NCBI GenBank assembly: GCA_021737445.1
Contig: JAIPDY010000070.1
Coordinates: 1 to 14,083 of the forward strand
Direction of reading: 5' to 3'
DNA: 14,083 bases
DNA from: Desulfotignum sp.
GTDB taxonomy: Bacteria > Desulfobacterota > Desulfobacteria > Desulfobacterales > Desulfobacteraceae
How positions within the stretch are numbered: position 1 is the stretch's first letter; each line of letters starts with the position of its first letter. Both the position numbers and the translations under genes were made by a program. Of this stretch, positions 7,277 to 14,083 are shown in pieces. Below the pieces are notes generated by a model. That model was not told the origin of the DNA, searched no databases, and saw only the letters and a list, made by a program, of their open reading frames with translations.

Positions 7277-9439
7277 CTATACCCATTGCCGCACAAAATT
7301 TTCAATGGCCTGATACACCCGTTTTACCCCTTTTCCAGTCAAGATTCCATGCCGCTCATAATCAAACAGATAATATTCCTTGATCCCTGATCCCAGCCGG
7401 CTGAACAGCTTCTCTGTGCCTTTCGGGTTGACCACCGGGTCTTTTCTGGACTGGACCACGAGCACCGGTTTTTCAATCAGTTTCAATTTAGGCTCCAGCT
7501 GCACCATGAGCTTTTCCAGGTGATGGATGCCGGCAATGGGATTGCGCAGGTAATTGATATGGGGATTTTCCGGATGGTTGTCAATGAACTCCTTTGCCAT
7601 GCCTTTAAGATTGATCCGCTTAATCATGATGTTCCAGGCATCAATGGCCGGCACAAAATATGATCCCATATCATTAAGGCGCATGGGAGGAGCCACCACA
7701 AAAATGGCTTCAAAATCCGCCACCCGGGTGGCCAGCTCAAGCACCAGGCCGGCACCGGTGGAAAACCCGCCGATCACCAGCCGTTCACAGGAGTGGCGCA
7801 TGCCCACATAAGCCTCTTCCACCGATTCCATCCACTGTTCATACCCGGTCCGGGCCAGGTCCTCAGGGGATGTGCCGTGGCCTTTGAGCCTGGGTACATG
7901 AACAGTCAACCCTTTGGAATGCAGGTACCGGGCAAAAGATTTCATCTCCTCAGGAGCAGCCATATACCCATGGATCAGCAGGATACCGGAACTTTCAAAC
8001 GGTTGATTCAAAAAAATCGGCCTGCCGATCCGCTTTTTTTTGGATTCACCCGCGATGTAGTGGGCTGCATAATCTGCGGTGAAATCCATGTTCATTTTTT
8101 CAATAATCCTGGATTTGACCAGTTGCCGGATCTGAATATAGGGTTTCTGGGCTATTTTTTTCAGGCAGATCTGGGCCTGTTCCACCGGTTCCACCTCATT
8201 GGCCATGACCAGTATGGGATTTTCCATGCGGATGGCATGAAAATCAGATAGTTTGTAAAACCGGGTCTGATCCTTGAAAAACCGGTTGCCGTCCATGCAG
8301 ATGACCCCGGTTTTTTCCGCCAGGGCCAAAAAATCGGATATCTGTTTTAGCCGGTCATCCACCAGCAGATGAATCTGGTTGTGCAAAAGCGGATCTGCCA
8401 CGTAACAGAGCCGGTTCAGTACCAGACAGGTGATAGCATAATACACCTTGCAGGCAAATTCATACCGGTCAATGCCGTCTCTTTTGTAAGGGTAATGTTT
8501 AAGAATGCTGGCCATGACATGGTCATGGTTGAGGGTGGTCAGGCTGTATACCTGGGCCATGTACCGCTCCATCACCGCAATGGCGATCCTTTTTGAAATC
8601 TGCCTGGATGTGAGATCCTCAAACGGCCTTACCCGGCGCTTTACCGTGAGCATGCTTTCCAGGTAGGGATCATTAAGGTAAGGGGCCATATCAATGGGGG
8701 TACCAAACCGGATGGTGATATCCACCCCGGTAAAAAGCATGGCCCCTTCAGTCATAAGTTCATCCAGCACCCGTTTGGATGGTTCCTTGACCAGCAGTTT
8801 TGCCATGGATCCCAGGATATTTTCCCGTGGATTAGCCGGGTAATAGGTGATATTCACCGGCACGATATGGGTGGAATGCGCCAGGATACCATCCATGTTT
8901 TCGATGTCCAGCTCTGCTGCCAGTCTGTGAAACTCAGGTGCGCCGGATGCTTTCAGGCGGCGCAGCCTTTCTCGGAAAAACTGGCACCGGAGAGCCACCA
9001 CTGCCGCACCTGTATGAGGTCGTATGTTCCCCTTGTCATCAGTGAGAACAAACCGGCCTTTTTTCAACAATTTTTTGTTTTTCACCATCATGCCTTCAGG
9101 AAAGATGATCCAGTGGGCATACCCTGACAGCAAGGTTTTAAGCAGCAGGCCATCTCTGTCAGGCGCATCAGTGGAAACCGCTCCCAGCCGTCTGAGCAGG
9201 CCTTCAAGCACCGGCACCTGAAACAGTTCCTGGGCTGCCAGGGACCAGATCTGCTTTCCGGTGATGGAATGGATATGATAGGGAAGAAACACCGTTTCAA
9301 TACGGGTAAAATGGTTGGCACAGAACACAACAGAGCCTTCAGGAATATTTTCTTGGCCCTGGATATGTAATCTGGCCCTGGAAAAACCGGAAAGCGATTT
9401 TAAGGTATAAGATGACAGTTTAAATGCAAAACGGTTCAT
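7277..9439 (-). CDS. Fusion of PlsC-type acyltransferase and alpha/beta hydrolase
   Basis: A 720-residue protein with two enzyme parts. The N-terminal third is an LPLAT/PlsC-type phospholipid acyltransferase: NHFTRIE (42-48) is the HX4D block with Glu in place of Asp, and FPEG (113-116) is the acceptor-binding block. Residues about 240-480 form a helix-rich middle region I cannot assign. The C-terminal part (about 484-720) is a serine hydrolase of the monoacylglycerol lipase/carboxylesterase type. It has LLIHGYMA (oxyanion region, H490-G491), the nucleophile S560 in GFSTG, the acid D667 in SRKDPVV and H697 in YERHGIL. Both active sites look intact, suggesting acyl transfer and acyl release on lipid substrates in one protein. 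The frame is open up to 9640, but I chose ATG 9439: AAGGG lies 8 bases upstream, the acyltransferase homology starts there, and the longer form would overlap the divergent gene. Confidence 0.88.
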   Translation of the reverse strand: MNRFAFKLSSYTLKSLSGFSRARLHIQGQENIPEGSVVFCANHFTRIETVFLPYHIHSITGKQIWSLAAQELFQVPVLEGLLRRLGAVSTDAPDRDGLLLKTLLSGYAHWIIFPEGMMVKNKKLLKKGRFVLTDDKGNIRPHTGAAVVALRCQFFRERLRRLKASGAPEFHRLAAELDIENMDGILAHSTHIVPVNITYYPANPRENILGSMAKLLVKEPSKRVLDELMTEGAMLFTGVDITIRFGTPIDMAPYLNDPYLESMLTVKRRVRPFEDLTSRQISKRIAIAVMERYMAQVYSLTTLNHDHVMASILKHYPYKRDGIDRYEFACKVYYAITCLVLNRLCYVADPLLHNQIHLLVDDRLKQISDFLALAEKTGVICMDGNRFFKDQTRFYKLSDFHAIRMENPILVMANEVEPVEQAQICLKKIAQKPYIQIRQLVKSRIIEKMNMDFTADYAAHYIAGESKKKRIGRPIFLNQPFESSGILLIHGYMAAPEEMKSFARYLHSKGLTVHVPRLKGHGTSPEDLARTGYEQWMESVEEAYVGMRHSCERLVIGGFSTGAGLVLELATRVADFEAIFVVAPPMRLNDMGSYFVPAIDAWNIMIKRINLKGMAKEFIDNHPENPHINYLRNPIAGIHHLEKLMVQLEPKLKLIEKPVLVVQSRKDPVVNPKGTEKLFSRLGSGIKEYYLFDYERHGILTGKGVKRVYQAIENFVRQWV

Positions 9440-9471
9440 GGGCAGGCCCTTGAAACAAGATAAATCCTGGG

Positions 9472-9542
9472 GTATCAGGCCGGGTATATTGTGTTTTGTG
9501 TGTTTAAGTGATAAAAACAGCACAATATGCCGGACCTGACAC
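9472..9542. repeat. Long imperfect inverted repeat in the divergent intergenic region
   Basis: The arms 9472-9493 and 9521-9542 pair at 18 of 22 positions around a 27-base loop. The innermost eight pairs (ATATTGTG / CACAATAT) are perfect and the outer part pairs CAGG with CCTG. One of the four mismatches is a G-U wobble in RNA. It lies 33 bases upstream of the acyltransferase-hydrolase start, within its probable leader. It may be a regulatory RNA hairpin, a protein-binding dyad or a remnant of a small repeat element; the sequence alone does not decide. Confidence 0.6.
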
Positions 9543-9564
9543 TGTTTTTTGATAACCTCTGGTA

Positions 9565-9595
9565 AGTATATGACCGAACCATACCCGGTTGTCAA
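9565..9595 (-). promoter_or_regulatory. Candidate sigma-70 promoter of the acyltransferase-hydrolase gene
   Basis: On the minus strand there is TTGACA (complement of 9590-9595) and, after a 19-base spacer, TATACT (complement of 9565-9570). Both boxes are good, but the spacer is two bases longer than ideal. It would place the inverted repeat at 9472-9542 in the transcribed leader. It also reaches to within about 17 bases of the ribosome site of the divergent ferredoxin gene. Confidence 0.4.
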
Positions 9596-9611
9596 AAACA
9601 ATTTACCATAT

Positions 9612-9616
9612 GGAGG
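9612..9616 (+). promoter_or_regulatory. Strong ribosome binding site selecting a TTG start
   Basis: A perfect GGAGG ends seven bases before an in-frame TTG at 9624. The in-frame ATGs further upstream at 9549 and 9570 lack a comparable site and would add a non-homologous N-terminus, so TTG is preferred. Confidence 0.8.
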
Positions 9617-9623
9617 ATCTGCT

Positions 9624-10055
9624 TTGTATTCTAAAATCATTATATTGACATTTCCGCCGGAAGTGGCTCAGAAAGCTCTTGTCTGCCAGCTGGTTAAAAA
9701 ATTTGATCTGCTGTTCAATATTTTGAGCGCAAAAATTTCCAATCAGAAACAGGGCCTCATGGTTATGGAGATTTCCGCCGCATCCAGGCCCGGGTTCAAT
9801 AAAGGCATCAATTTTCTCAAACAGCAGGGGGTTACAGTGTCAACCCCTGAACATCAGATTTTCAAGGATGACCAGATCTGCACCCATTGCGGGGCCTGCA
9901 CCGCGGTCTGCCCCACCCAGGCGCTTCACATCCGGCGGCCGGCCATGGAAGTTGTGTTTGACAAGAAAAAATGTTCGGTGTGTGAACTGTGCATTGTAAC
10001 CTGTCCCAGCCGGGCCATGGGACTGTTCACCAAAGAACCGGAAACCGTTGCCTGA
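9624..10055 (+). CDS. NIL-domain ferredoxin with two [4Fe-4S] clusters
   Basis: A 143-residue protein translated from TTG behind a perfect GGAGG. Residues 2-75 form a NIL domain (begins YSKIIILTFPPEVAQKALVCQL), the small ferredoxin-like regulatory fold also found at the end of methionine importer MetN. Residues 80-135 form a bacterial-type 2[4Fe-4S] ferredoxin with C86-C89-C92-C96-P and C117-C120-C123-C127-P. NIL-ferredoxins are known from anaerobes; in Methanosarcina one works with a COG1900/DUF39 protein in sulfide-dependent homocysteine synthesis. Here the partner is different: the stop TGA overlaps the mnmA ATG by one base (TGATG), so translation is coupled to a tRNA thiolation enzyme. 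Delivery of electrons, or assistance with sulfur or cluster assembly, to MnmA or MtaB is a reasonable inference, not a demonstrated function. Confidence 0.9.
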   Translation: MYSKIIILTFPPEVAQKALVCQLVKKFDLLFNILSAKISNQKQGLMVMEISAASRPGFNKGINFLKQQGVTVSTPEHQIFKDDQICTHCGACTAVCPTQALHIRRPAMEVVFDKKKCSVCELCIVTCPSRAMGLFTKEPETVA

Positions 10056-11098
10056 TGAAAGAACCGACAATAGCTGTGGCTGTAAGCGGTGGAGTGGATT
10101 CTCTGATATCTGCTTTTTTGCTGAAACAGCAGTATTCCCGGGTATTTGGTCTGCACTTCACCACCGGTTATGAAACCCGGAAAACAGATATAGACCAGCT
10201 CAAAGACCAGCTGAAGATCGATATCATCACCCTGGATCTGGCCGCATCCTTTGAACAAAAAGTGGTGCAATACTTTGTGTCAACCTACACCAGGGGCAAA
10301 ACCCCCAATCCCTGCATGATCTGCAACCAGAAAATCAAATTCGGCGTGCTGCTGGAACAGGCCCGAAAACTGGGGGCTGATTATCTGGCAACCGGGCACT
10401 ATGCAACAATTGTCAATACCCTGACACAGCCGGGCCTGGACATTTCACAAACCCGGCTTGAAAAAGGAACCGATGCAAAAAAAGACCAGTCCTATTTTCT
10501 TGCCCGGCTTTCGGTTCAACAGCTGTCCCGGATCATCTGCCCTTTGGCCGGTTTTACCAAGGACCAGGTGAAAGCACTGGCCGCCCGGCACCACCTGGTC
10601 CCGGTCACTGCAAAAGAAAGCCAGGATATCTGCTTTATAGACCATACCGGTTTTTTTGAATTTATTGTACGAAAAGCCGGCATCATTGCCGAACCCGGTC
10701 CGGTGGTTGATGTCAACGGCAGGCAGGTGGGCTCCCATACCGGGCTGCATGCCTTTACTGTGGGTCAGAGACGGGGCATCAACTGCCCGGCATCCCAGCC
10801 CTATTATGTGAGAAAAATTGATCCTTTGACCAACACCCTTCATGTGTGCTTTAAACAGGATCTGGCTAAAAATGAGATGACGGTGGAACAGATGATATGG
10901 CATGGTGACAAAACCGATACAGTCCAGGAGGTGGCCGCCAAAATCCGGTACAGCCACAGTGAAGCTTTGGCCACACTGAGCCGCCGGGGCACCTTCGGGC
11001 ATGTCCGTTTTAGTGAACCCCAGTATGCCGTGACCCCGGGCCAGGCAGCGGTGTTTTACAGAGGCCGGCAGGTGCTGGGATCGGCAATTATCCAATGA
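10055..11098 (+). CDS. mnmA: tRNA-specific 2-thiouridylase MnmA, three-cysteine type
   Basis: A 347-residue enzyme that activates U34 of tRNAs for Lys, Glu and Gln with ATP and replaces its O2 with sulfur. Seen: the PP-loop SGGVDS (11-16), NPCMICN (85-91), ATGHYA (112-117), KDQSYFLARL (143-152) and the catalytic segment ESQDICFI with C193. The usual E. coli motif reads NPDxxCN; here the Asp is C87, so C87, C90 and C193 could ligate a [4Fe-4S] cluster, as discussed for iron-sulfur-dependent thiouridylases. A frame extension upstream into the ferredoxin gene exists, but family alignment starts at MKEPTIAVAVSGG. There is no clear ribosome site; the start depends on coupling (TGATG overlap). The end overlaps mtaB by four bases (ATGA). 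Confidence 0.95.
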   Translation: MKEPTIAVAVSGGVDSLISAFLLKQQYSRVFGLHFTTGYETRKTDIDQLKDQLKIDIITLDLAASFEQKVVQYFVSTYTRGKTPNPCMICNQKIKFGVLLEQARKLGADYLATGHYATIVNTLTQPGLDISQTRLEKGTDAKKDQSYFLARLSVQQLSRIICPLAGFTKDQVKALAARHHLVPVTAKESQDICFIDHTGFFEFIVRKAGIIAEPGPVVDVNGRQVGSHTGLHAFTVGQRRGINCPASQPYYVRKIDPLTNTLHVCFKQDLAKNEMTVEQMIWHGDKTDTVQEVAAKIRYSHSEALATLSRRGTFGHVRFSEPQYAVTPGQAAVFYRGRQVLGSAIIQ

Positions 11099-12417
11099 AA
11101 ACCTTTTATATCAAAACCCTTGGCTGCAAGGTCAATCAATATGAATCAGACGGCATTGCCGCCGGCCTTGAAAACAACGGCCTGGTACAGGCTCAAAAAG
11201 GCCGGTTTTGTGATCTGTGCATCATCAACACCTGTGCGGTCACATCAAAGGCGGCCATGCAGTCCCGCCAGGCTGTCCGGAAACTGGCCCGGGACAACCC
11301 GGGCGCAAAGATCATTGTGACCGGATGCCATGCCCAGACAGACCCGGACATCATTAAAAATATCGATTATCCCCTTGAAATTGTCTGCCACCGGGACAAA
11401 GCCGGTTTGGCAGACCATATTGTCAAGGATCCATCCCCTTTTCCCATGGCTTTTAAACCGGCAGACCACAGTGCCGGCAACCGGTTTCACAATTTTACCA
11501 GGCCGGTTACCGGCAGCATGACACGGGCCTATCTGAAAATCCAGGATGGGTGCGATGCCTTCTGCACCTATTGTATTGTGCCTTATGCCAGGGGATCTTC
11601 TGTGAGCATGCCGGTACATATGGTACTGCATCACCTGGAAGCACTGGGAAAGGCCGGCTTCAAAGAGGTGATCCTCACCGGGATTCATGCGGGCAGATAC
11701 GGCCGGGACCTGACCCCGCCATCCAGACTGACAAATCTGATGGAAACCATCCGGGAAAAAAAGCCGGTACACCGGATAAGGTTGTCCTCCATTGAACCCA
11801 ATGAAATAGATGACCGGTTTCTGGATCTGGCCGGACCGGGCAATCTCCTGTGCGACCATTTTCATGTACCGCTTCAGTCCGGGGATGACCAGATTCTCAA
11901 AAAGATGAAACGCCCCTATACAACCAGATTTTTTAAAGAGATCATCTGCCGCATCCATGACAGACTGCCGTTTGCCGGTATTGGTGTGGATATTTTGACC
12001 GGATTTCCCACGGAAACAGACCAGCAGTTTGAAAACACCTATGCGCTCATCAAACAGCTGCCGGTCTCATATCTGCATGTATTTCCGTTCTCACCCAGAA
12101 AAAGTACGCCTGCCTTTTCTCTCAAGCCCCGGGTGCAGGATGCCGTCATCCAGGAACGGTGCCGCAGGATGCGGGCCTTGGGCCGGCAGAAACAGGTTGA
12201 ATTTATCCGGGCCAACCAGGGACGACGTCTGGAAGCTGTTGTGCAAAGCAGATCAAATGCCACTGCCGGCACAATCAAGGCGGTGACCTCCAACTATTTG
12301 ACCGTGCTTCTGGAAAAAAACAACGCCCTTAAAGGCAAAATTACCGATGTTGTATATGATCAATGGGACAGTAACCTGAACATATTTGGAGAACTTTGTA
12401 ATGGAAAATGTATATAA
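11095..12417 (+). CDS. mtaB: tRNA t6A37 methylthiotransferase MtaB (radical SAM)
   Basis: A 440-residue MiaB-family enzyme that adds a methylthio group to N6-threonylcarbamoyladenosine at position 37 of ANN-decoding tRNAs. The N-terminal domain carries C11 in TLGCKVNQYESDG, which is characteristic of the MtaB subgroup, with C47 (INTC) and C78 (VTGCHAQ) for the auxiliary [4Fe-4S] cluster. The radical SAM cluster motif is C153-x3-C157-x2-C160 in DGCDAFCTYCIVPYARG. HVPLQSGDDQILKKMKR and GVDILTGFPTE are later family blocks, and a short TRAM-like beta domain (about 375-430) ends the protein. It overlaps mnmA by 4 bp and the next gene by 17 bp, so it is translated as part of a coupled operon. RimO (ribosomal protein S12) and MiaB (i6A) are excluded by the CKVNQYES signature. 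Confidence 0.94.
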   Translation: MKTFYIKTLGCKVNQYESDGIAAGLENNGLVQAQKGRFCDLCIINTCAVTSKAAMQSRQAVRKLARDNPGAKIIVTGCHAQTDPDIIKNIDYPLEIVCHRDKAGLADHIVKDPSPFPMAFKPADHSAGNRFHNFTRPVTGSMTRAYLKIQDGCDAFCTYCIVPYARGSSVSMPVHMVLHHLEALGKAGFKEVILTGIHAGRYGRDLTPPSRLTNLMETIREKKPVHRIRLSSIEPNEIDDRFLDLAGPGNLLCDHFHVPLQSGDDQILKKMKRPYTTRFFKEIICRIHDRLPFAGIGVDILTGFPTETDQQFENTYALIKQLPVSYLHVFPFSPRKSTPAFSLKPRVQDAVIQERCRRMRALGRQKQVEFIRANQGRRLEAVVQSRSNATAGTIKAVTSNYLTVLLEKNNALKGKITDVVYDQWDSNLNIFGELCNGKCI

Positions 12418-13462
12418 AAAACTGGCCAGACACCTTGACAACACCCCGGGCGGGTTTCCTCCCACAAAATCGGGTGTTGAACTGCGCATCCTCAAGCAGC
12501 TGTTTACGCCTGAACAGGCCGGGCTGGCATGCTGCCTGGTGATGATGCCTGAACCGGTGGAAACCATTGCACAACGGGCTGAAAAGCCTGCTGAAGAGAT
12601 TGTGCCGTTTCTGAAGGAAATGGGACAAAAAGGTTTGATTCTTCACATCCGCAGAAACGATACTGACACCTTCATGCTGCTGCAGTTTGTGGTGGGCATC
12701 TGGGAACATCAGGTGAACCGGTTGACAAAACAGTTGATCAAAGACTTCAACGAATATGTTCCCCATCTCATGAAAGCCCAGGAAAAACACAAAACCCAGC
12801 AGCTCAGGGTGGTACCGGTGGAAAAATCGGTCAACACCCAGCTGCACATCATGGATCATGAACACCTTGAAAACCTGGTGAAAAGCCAGTCCAAAATCCT
12901 GGTGGCACCGTGTATCTGCCGCCGGGAGCACACCATGGCAGGCAAAACCTGCGGCAAAATGGAAGAAGCCTGCCTGATCTTCGGAGGCGGGGCCTACATC
13001 TATGAAAGCCGCGGCATCGGCCGCACCATCACGGCGGATGAGGCCATGGAGATCATCCGCAAAGGGGCGGCCCAGGGACTGGTGGCCCAGCCGTCCAACT
13101 CGGTGAAACCCATGAACATCTGTCTGTGCTGCGACTGCTGCTGCCAGATTTTGAGCAACATCAAAAAAAATCAGGCCCCGGCCAGGATCGTTAATTCCAA
13201 TTTTCAGGCATGTGTGGATACAGACCAGTGCACCGGATGCCGGGCATGTGAAGAGATCTGCCCAATGGATGCCGTGACCATGGATCAGGCCGGCATTGCA
13301 CAGGTCAACCAGCAAAGGTGTATCGGATGCGGCCTGTGCGTGACGGTGTGCGAATTTGAGGCGATCTTTTTAACAGACAAAAAAGATCTGGAAAGGTGGG
13401 AACCGCCCCAGACCCTGGTGGATACCTACATGAAAATCGCCAAAGAAAAAGGGCTGTTCTAA
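12401..13462 (+). CDS. Cysteine-rich multi-[4Fe-4S] protein with a winged-helix-like N-terminus
   Basis: A 353-residue soluble protein starting at ATG 12401 behind GGAG (12388-12391), inside the end of mtaB. Residues about 25-85 look like a winged-helix or dimerisation fold (SGVELRILKQLFTPEQAG; EEIVPFLKEMGQKGLILH). The middle holds a cysteine set C171, C173, C184, C191 (PCICRREH; KTCGKMEEAC). Next comes an extremely dense motif, NICLCCDCCCQIL, with cysteines 241, 243, 244, 246, 247 and 248. The C-terminus is a 2[4Fe-4S] ferredoxin module: C277-C280-C283-C287-P and C307-C310-C313-C317. Proteins of this build are common in sulfate reducers and usually annotated only as 4Fe-4S dicluster proteins; I know of no assigned reaction. 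Its place after mnmA and mtaB suggests electron supply to the radical SAM or thiolation step. Its stop overlaps that of the convergent djlA-like gene by four bases. Confidence 0.87.
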   Translation: MENVYKKLARHLDNTPGGFPPTKSGVELRILKQLFTPEQAGLACCLVMMPEPVETIAQRAEKPAEEIVPFLKEMGQKGLILHIRRNDTDTFMLLQFVVGIWEHQVNRLTKQLIKDFNEYVPHLMKAQEKHKTQQLRVVPVEKSVNTQLHIMDHEHLENLVKSQSKILVAPCICRREHTMAGKTCGKMEEACLIFGGGAYIYESRGIGRTITADEAMEIIRKGAAQGLVAQPSNSVKPMNICLCCDCCCQILSNIKKNQAPARIVNSNFQACVDTDQCTGCRACEEICPMDAVTMDQAGIAQVNQQRCIGCGLCVTVCEFEAIFLTDKKDLERWEPPQTLVDTYMKIAKEKGLF

Positions 13463-14083
13463 AACCCCCTTTGTTTGCGGATATGGTCATAGGCTTCCTG
13501 AATTTCTGAAAACTTGTCATTGGCAAACTTGATGAACTCTTCAGGAAGCCCCTTGGCTTGGATCTTGTCCGGATGGTATTCGGTCACAAGACGTCTGTAC
13601 TGCTTTTTGATCTGGTCGTTGGACGCGGTTTCATCACATTTGAGAACGGCATAGTATTTATCAGCCCTGCGGATATATTTTGATTTCAGCCGGTTAAAAT
13701 CCGCATCAGACACATGGAAAATCCGGGCAGCCGAACGCAGGGTATCATCTTCCGCATCTGACAGATTTCCGTCTGCCGCACCGACCCGGAACAGCACATC
13801 CATCATCAGGGCAATGATATTGGGCTGGGTTCTGAATACCGAATAAAACTGCATGGCAAAAGCATCAAAGCTTTCCTGGGACCGGACCGCCTGCCTGAAG
13901 ATATTCTTAGCAGATTCCTGGCCGGTGGCATCCAGTTGAAGATCCTGTTTCATAAAATCTTCCACCACCTGGATCTCCTTTTCGCTCACCTGGCCGTCCA
14001 CTTTGCACAGCTTGGCCAGCATGGAAAAGGCCGCAGTAAAAAAAACCAGCTGGGCCTGTTCATTGGAAGACAGTGATCCGTTT
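13459..14083 (-). CDS. djlA: DjlA-like TerB/DnaJ co-chaperone (N-terminus outside window)
   Basis: The reading frame is open to the right edge, so the start is missing; 207 residues are visible. The visible part begins within a TerB-like helical domain (FFTAAFSMLAKLCKVDGQ, then VSEKEIQVVEDFM). A second half of that fold, VGAADGNLSDAEDDTLRSAA, has the TerB acidic pattern. The last 65 residues or so are a J domain: YYAVLKCDETASNDQIKKQY, then the HPD tripeptide at visible residues 169-171 (TEYHPDKI), which stimulates the ATPase of a DnaK-type Hsp70. This domain order, TerB then C-terminal J, is that of DjlA; E. coli DjlA adds an N-terminal membrane anchor, which cannot be checked here. The apparent ATG at 14022 lies inside the conserved domain and is unlikely to be the true start. 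No terminator separates it from the convergent gene. Confidence 0.88.
   Translation of the reverse strand, partial: NGSLSSNEQAQLVFFTAAFSMLAKLCKVDGQVSEKEIQVVEDFMKQDLQLDATGQESAKNIFRQAVRSQESFDAFAMQFYSVFRTQPNIIALMMDVLFRVGAADGNLSDAEDDTLRSAARIFHVSDADFNRLKSKYIRRADKYYAVLKCDETASNDQIKKQYRRLVTEYHPDKIQAKGLPEEFIKFANDKFSEIQEAYDHIRKQRGF

Noticed and set aside
7793..8251. 152-residue open frame on the plus strand
   Set aside because: Antisense shadow of the acyltransferase-hydrolase gene; no start signals or family features.
9549..9623. Upstream ATG starts for the NIL-ferredoxin (9549 and 9570)
   Set aside because: They lack a ribosome site and add non-homologous residues, whereas GGAGG is ideally placed for TTG at 9624.
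9440..9640. Extension of the acyltransferase-hydrolase to an ATG at 9640
   Set aside because: The extra 67 residues would span the inverted repeat and overlap the divergent ferredoxin start; they have no ribosome site or domain character.
12341..13315. 324-residue open frame on the minus strand
   Set aside because: Antisense to the multi-[4Fe-4S] gene, which has unmistakable ferredoxin motifs; the long frame results from codon composition.

Overview
The window looks like chromosomal DNA of a strictly anaerobic, probably sulfate-reducing member of the Desulfobacterota (former Deltaproteobacteria, Desulfobacteraceae-like). The pointers are an elongation factor G of the spirochaete/planctomycete/deltaproteobacterial type that resembles mitochondrial EF-G1, two PEP-CTERM exported proteins, a NIL-domain ferredoxin, and a cysteine-dense multi-[4Fe-4S] protein. 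This is inference from protein families; no rRNA or other direct marker is present. I saw no insertion sequence, phage gene, CRISPR array or tRNA gene, and no stretch over 300 bases lacks a gene.

Layout. (1) 1-2476, minus strand: a signalling cluster, read right to left. It holds a REC-PAS-histidine kinase, a stand-alone receiver protein and the start of a third protein that runs off the left edge. (2) 2635-4226, plus strand: two consecutive PEP-CTERM proteins. The first is preceded by a convincing sigma-54 (-24/-12) promoter and the second is followed by a strong intrinsic terminator. (3) 4242-7266, plus strand: a near-consensus sigma-70 promoter, a leader of about 140 nt, fusA (mitochondrial-type EF-G1), a RecA-like P-loop ATPase 24 bp downstream, then a terminator that works in both directions. 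(4) 7277-9439, minus strand: a large acyltransferase-alpha/beta hydrolase fusion with a long inverted repeat in its leader. (5) 9624-13462, plus strand: a tightly packed four-gene unit with 1-, 4- and 17-bp overlaps: NIL-ferredoxin (TTG start), mnmA, mtaB, and a cysteine-rich multi-[4Fe-4S] protein. (6) 13459-14083, minus strand: a TerB/DnaJ (DjlA-like) co-chaperone cut by the right edge, whose stop codon overlaps that of the convergent gene.

How the genes work together. The most coherent unit is region 5. Two tRNA sulfur-insertion enzymes, MnmA (2-thiouridine at position 34) and MtaB (2-methylthio on t6A37), are translationally coupled to two iron-sulfur proteins. This MnmA has Cys at the position where E. 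coli MnmA has Asp99, giving three cysteines that could hold a [4Fe-4S] cluster. A ferredoxin-assisted, iron-sulfur-dependent tRNA thiolation system is the most interesting hypothesis here. Region 2 fits the known link between PEP-CTERM export and RpoN control. Region 3 pairs a translation factor with an uncharacterised ATPase.
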